Made by a program: the position numbers and the translations under genes
Notes under the pieces: generated by a model
Told to the model about the DNA's origin: nothing
Seen by the model: the letters and a program-made list of their open reading frames with translations, nothing else
The model's database searches: none
NCBI GenBank assembly: GCA_030145015.1
Contig: JAQYWI010000121.1
Coordinates: 1 to 17,170 of the forward strand
Length of the DNA stretch: 17,170 nucleotides
Origin: Desulfobacterales bacterium
Lineage (GTDB): Bacteria; Desulfobacterota; Desulfobacteria; Desulfobacterales; JAHEIW01
Direction: 5' to 3'
Shown: piece after piece, positions 14,253 through 17,170 of the stretch
How the letters are laid out: each line of letters opens with the position of its first letter
How positions within the stretch are numbered: position 1 is the stretch's first letter

Positions 14253-15722
14253 CTAAAGCTTATCGAGCAAGCCGGTTTTGGCGTTAAATTCCTCAATCAG
14301 GGCATCGATCTGATCCACACACGTGGGGATGCTTTCCCAGTATTGATCGTCATCCCATTGCTTCTGAATTTCTTCGTATGTTTTGCCCTGCTGTTCAACC
14401 CAGGTATAATATTTAAGATTGTGAATGCGCTTGCGGCTGTAATAGGTGAGTTCTTCCATGTTGTCGATGCCCAGGCCCTGCAGATGGCGGGCATATACGG
14501 CAGCAGCATCGCTATCTGTGAACTCGCCGCGTTCCGCATTCAGCTCTTGCAACCGGCTGGCATACATCTCCATGGAGTCGGTCAGCACCGTCATCACAAT
14601 ATCATGTTCGCCCAATTCATAGTACCGGGCGAATTTAATTGCCGTAACCAGGTTGCCGATGCTGGAAATCCCCAGCAGATCGAGCATCTCGATCAGCGCT
14701 GTCGGAACGCTTTTTGAGGTCAGATATTTTTTCCCGGCCGGTTCGTTAAACAGACGCATCAGACTGATGGGGGTCTCATCATCAACCGCAACCACGAAAT
14801 CTAGGTTTTTAATGTTGTGAATCCAGGGTACATGCTTGTCACCGATGCCCTCGATGCGGTGCTCACCGAATCCGTTTCGCAGCAGCGTCGGGCACTGCAG
14901 TGCTTCGCTGGCAGCGATTTTACTCATCGGAAACTGTTTTTTGAGAAAATCCCCGCAGGCGATAGTGCCGGCCGACCCGGTTGCCGACATAAATCCCCGA
15001 AATTTATCTTGGGGACCCATAATACGCTCGAGCACATCCAATACGGCCGGCCCGGTGACCTCGTGGTGCCATAGATAATTGCCGAATTCATCAAACTGAT
15101 TAAAAATCACCAGGCTCTGCCCGGATTCCCGCAGTTCCCAGCACTTGTCGAAAATCTCCTTGACGTTGCTTTCGCTGCCGGGGGTCTTGATAATTTCACC
15201 GGAGACCGATGTGAGCCATTCAAAGCGCTCACGGCTCATGCCTTCTGGCAGGATGGCAATGGATTCACAACCCAGCAGGGTGGAATCATATGCCCCGCCG
15301 CGGCAGTAGTTGCCGGTAGACGGCCACACAGCCTTCTGGGTGCTGGGATCGAACTGGCCGGTCACCAGCCGCGGAACCAGACAGCCGAATGCCGCCCCGA
15401 CCTTGTGCGCCCCGGTGGGAAACCATTTGCCGATAACCGATACAATCCGCGCATCGACGCCGGTCAGCGCTTTGGGAAATTCGACGAAATTAACATCGCC
15501 AAACCCGCCCCCGTGCGCAACCGGTTCGTTATGCCAGGTGATCCGAAAAAGGTTCAACGGATCGATGTCCCACAGTCCGACCTTTTTCAGCCCGGACACA
15601 ATGGCTTCCGGAATCCGGCCGGGGTCTTTCTGCTGCTTAAAGGTCGGAATAATGATGTTTTTTTCTCTGGCTCTTTTTACGGCTCTTTCAAGCGCGTCAG
15701 GAACAACGGTTAAATCTATCAC
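14253..15722 (-). CDS. Fold-type II PLP-dependent lyase-like enzyme, unassigned substrate
   Basis: The 489-residue protein has the marks of fold-type II PLP enzymes (cysteine synthase, threonine dehydratase, diaminopropionate ammonia-lyase). The Schiff-base lysine should be K107 in WFPTGAHKVGAAFG. The substrate-carboxylate loop is STGNYCRGG (135-143) and the phosphate loop SATGSAGT (246-253). It is longer than YgeX (about 400 residues) and not an evident copy of it: YgeX's TTTDGNHGRG region is replaced here. The long C-terminal part (about 380-489) is helical and charged. In a urate/purine cluster it may deaminate or eliminate from an amino acid released at the end of the pathway, such as 2,3-diaminopropionate or serine; that is inference. 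It starts with GTG, supported by AGAGGAGA 6 bases upstream. It follows the threonine-synthase-like gene by 195 bases. Confidence 0.85.
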   Translation of the reverse strand: MIDLTVVPDALERAVKRAREKNIIIPTFKQQKDPGRIPEAIVSGLKKVGLWDIDPLNLFRITWHNEPVAHGGGFGDVNFVEFPKALTGVDARIVSVIGKWFPTGAHKVGAAFGCLVPRLVTGQFDPSTQKAVWPSTGNYCRGGAYDSTLLGCESIAILPEGMSRERFEWLTSVSGEIIKTPGSESNVKEIFDKCWELRESGQSLVIFNQFDEFGNYLWHHEVTGPAVLDVLERIMGPQDKFRGFMSATGSAGTIACGDFLKKQFPMSKIAASEALQCPTLLRNGFGEHRIEGIGDKHVPWIHNIKNLDFVVAVDDETPISLMRLFNEPAGKKYLTSKSVPTALIEMLDLLGISSIGNLVTAIKFARYYELGEHDIVMTVLTDSMEMYASRLQELNAERGEFTDSDAAAVYARHLQGLGIDNMEELTYYSRKRIHNLKYYTWVEQQGKTYEEIQKQWDDDQYWESIPTCVDQIDALIEEFNAKTGLLDKL

Positions 15723-15728
15723 AGTAGG

Positions 15729-15736
15729 TCTCCTCT
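15729..15736 (-). promoter_or_regulatory. Shine-Dalgarno fixing a GTG start
   Basis: AGAGGAGA on the coding strand lies 6 bases before the GTG at 15720-15722. No ATG competes near it, so GTG is the likely start of the 489-residue PLP enzyme. Confidence 0.75.
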
Positions 15737-15755
15737 AATCAGGGTTTCAGTTACC

Positions 15756-15892
15756 GGGTTCCAGGGTCCAAGGTTCAGCGTTCAGGGGTTCAAGAAGGAA
15801 TTGTTAAATTAGTTTTATTTGTCTTATTGGTTGAATTGGTTGACTTAAACCGAACCAATTGAACAAATTAAATCAATCAAACCAATTTAACG
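15756..15892. repeat. Family E repeat: GTTCA-rich stretch and 40-bp palindrome
   Basis: The gap between the threonine-synthase-like gene and the PLP enzyme gene has two parts. At 15756-15794 there is a GGTTCCAGGGTCCAAGGTTC-type stretch of loosely repeated GGTTCA units. At 15802-15841 and 15853-15892 there are inverted arms of 40 bp, rich in AATTGGTT and TTAAATT, with 31 of 40 bases paired by my count and an 11-base loop. It is AT-rich and non-coding. It could form a strong stem in the transcript between the two PLP genes. Confidence 0.78.
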
Positions 15893-15917
15893 TGTGCTCG
15901 ACATCTCAAACCTGCAA

Positions 15918-17170
15918 TTAAGCTGCATCCCAGCGATCCACTATCCGTTGGACCGCTTCGAGATCCGGCGTGACCTGAAACGGCTTGGTGCCCGCAAGAT
16001 CTACCGCCTGCATAGCGCCGGCGATATCTTTTAAACCATTGCCGGTGTTGAGCACGACAACGGTTTCATCTTTGGAAACCCGGTTTTGCTCGACCGCTTT
16101 TAGCAGGCCGGCATAGGCGGCCGCTCCGGCCGGTTCTGCAAATACACCCGTGTTGCGGGCCAATTGGGTAATGGCACTTAAAATCTCGTTATCTTCGACG
16201 CTGAGGAACGCGCCAGCGGTTTCATTTACGGCAGCCAGGGCCTTGATACGGTCACGGGGCAGTTCGGAACTGATGCTGTCGGCTACGGTTTGGGCGCTAA
16301 TCGGCGCTTTGGTGCGGATATCTTCATTGTTTTTCCAGGCTGCGTACATGTAGCCGCTGCCGGCAGCCTGTACGCCCATCAGTTTGGGCATTTTGTCGAT
16401 CCATCCCAGGGCCGCCAGGTCTTTGAGGCCCTTGTGCAAACCGCCGATGATACAGCCGTCGCCCACACTGACAAAAATACGGTCCGGTGCGTTCCAGCCC
16501 AGCTGTTCACAGATTTCGTAGGCGGCGGTCTTCTTACCTTCGGACATGTAAGGGTTGTAAGCCGTATTGCGGTTGTACCAGCCGTAAGTTTGGGTCGCTT
16601 TGAGGCAAAGGTCAAAAGCGTCATCATAGGTCCCCTTTACCAAAAATACGCGCGAGCCGAAGACCAGCAGCTGTGCGATTTTAGCCTGGGGGGCGGTTTC
16701 CGGAACAAAAATCACGTTGGCCTGCTGGATGCTGGCACATAGTCCGCTTAATGCCGCCGCGGCGTTTCCGGTGCTTGCGGTCGTAATGATCTCAGCACCC
16801 TTTTCTTTGGCCTTTACCACGGCAATCGCACTGGCCCTGTCTTTGAATGACGCTGTCGGCTGGCGTCCGTCGTCTTTGATCCACAGGGCATTCAGACCCA
16901 GCGCCCGGGCAAGGCGCGGGCAAGGATATAAGGGCGTCCAGCCTACCGCAAGGGGCGGAATCGTCGCGTCAGGATAAACCGGCAGCAGCGGTTTGTACCG
17001 CCAAATCGAAAGGTCGCTTGAGTTCAAAAGGGTTTCTTTGCTTATCTGCCGGCCGATAAAATCGTAGTCGTACTGAACATCGAGTACGCCTTCATCACCG
17101 TGCTCCGGGCAAATGTAATCGACTTCATCCGGACGATATTGCTTGCCGCAAATCAGACATTTCAGACAGT
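15918..17170 (-). CDS. Threonine synthase-like PLP enzyme with zinc ribbon, 5' end beyond the window
   Basis: In the frame open to the window edge 416 codons are visible. Reading begins at 17168 with a zinc-ribbon of threonine synthases: CLICGKQY, then YICPEHG and GVLDVQYDYDF. So the true start lies outside the window; the TTG at 17025-17027 is internal. The catalytic domain has the PLP lysine in QPTASFKDRAS, the STGNAAAALSG loop and SVGDGCIIGG. Threonine synthase converts O-phosphohomoserine to threonine, but proteins of this class also include dehydratase-like and lyase enzymes. The purine-catabolic neighbours suggest a possible catabolic PLP role rather than threonine biosynthesis, without proof. 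No hom/thrB gene is in the window. The C-terminus is complete at the stop codon, 15918-15920. Confidence 0.88.
   Translation of the reverse strand, partial: CLKCLICGKQYRPDEVDYICPEHGDEGVLDVQYDYDFIGRQISKETLLNSSDLSIWRYKPLLPVYPDATIPPLAVGWTPLYPCPRLARALGLNALWIKDDGRQPTASFKDRASAIAVVKAKEKGAEIITTASTGNAAAALSGLCASIQQANVIFVPETAPQAKIAQLLVFGSRVFLVKGTYDDAFDLCLKATQTYGWYNRNTAYNPYMSEGKKTAAYEICEQLGWNAPDRIFVSVGDGCIIGGLHKGLKDLAALGWIDKMPKLMGVQAAGSGYMYAAWKNNEDIRTKAPISAQTVADSISSELPRDRIKALAAVNETAGAFLSVEDNEILSAITQLARNTGVFAEPAGAAAYAGLLKAVEQNRVSKDETVVVLNTGNGLKDIAGAMQAVDLAGTKPFQVTPDLEAVQRIVDRWDAA

Noticed and set aside
17025..17027. TTG as the start of the threonine-synthase-like gene
   Set aside because: The same frame stays open upstream to the window edge and encodes a clear zinc-ribbon, so this codon is internal.

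Overview
The window is one co-directional block on the minus strand, so it reads from right to left. It holds ten protein genes and no tRNA, rRNA, CRISPR array or transposase gene. Eight genes are complete. The two outer ones run off the window: a threonine-synthase-like gene on the right and the start of a xanthine dehydrogenase molybdopterin subunit (xdhA) on the left. The gene set is the anaerobic purine/urate catabolism locus known from the E. coli ygeW-ygeX-ygeY-ygeZ-yqeA...ygfK-ssnA-ygfM-xdhD region and from purine-fermenting Clostridia, long linked to selenium-dependent molybdenum hydroxylases.

In transcription order: a zinc-ribbon threonine-synthase-like PLP enzyme (partial); a 489-residue fold-type II PLP enzyme; the YgeY-type M20 hydrolase; carbamate kinase; a xanthine dehydrogenase-like fusion of a [2Fe-2S] domain with a molybdenum domain and no FAD domain; the aminohydrolase SsnA; the knotted carbamoyltransferase YgeW; the large flavin/iron-sulfur oxidoreductase YgfK; an 8-oxoguanine deaminase-like amidohydrolase; and the 5' part of xdhA. 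A coherent reading (inference) is that deaminases bring aminopurines to the oxopurine level, and molybdenum hydroxylases with YgfK carry out the redox chemistry on xanthine or urate. Amidohydrolases and YgeY then open and trim the rings to ureido compounds. YgeW phosphorolyses a ureido group to carbamoyl phosphate, and carbamate kinase makes ATP from it. PLP enzymes would finish on the remaining amino acid. The usual partners YgeX (diaminopropionate ammonia-lyase), YgeZ/HyuA (hydantoinase-type) and the FAD subunit YgfM/XdhB are not in this window.

The gaps between genes are the most unusual part. Every gap over about 100 bp carries a palindromic, mostly AT-rich repeat, and five unrelated families are present. 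Family A (TGCCTAAA-armed palindromes) occurs three times. Family B (a set of four hairpins bounded by inverted repeats of GGAATGGATTCT) occurs twice in opposite orientation. Families C, D and E occur once each. Families A and B run from within a few bases of the upstream gene's stop codon to just before the next gene's Shine-Dalgarno sequence. No confident promoter or classical terminator was found; the hairpins could affect mRNA stability or attenuation.

The organism looks like a strict anaerobe. The repeat-rich gaps, moderate GC content and gene set would suit an uncultured member of the Desulfobacterota (Desulfobacterales-like), but this is an impression, not a proof.
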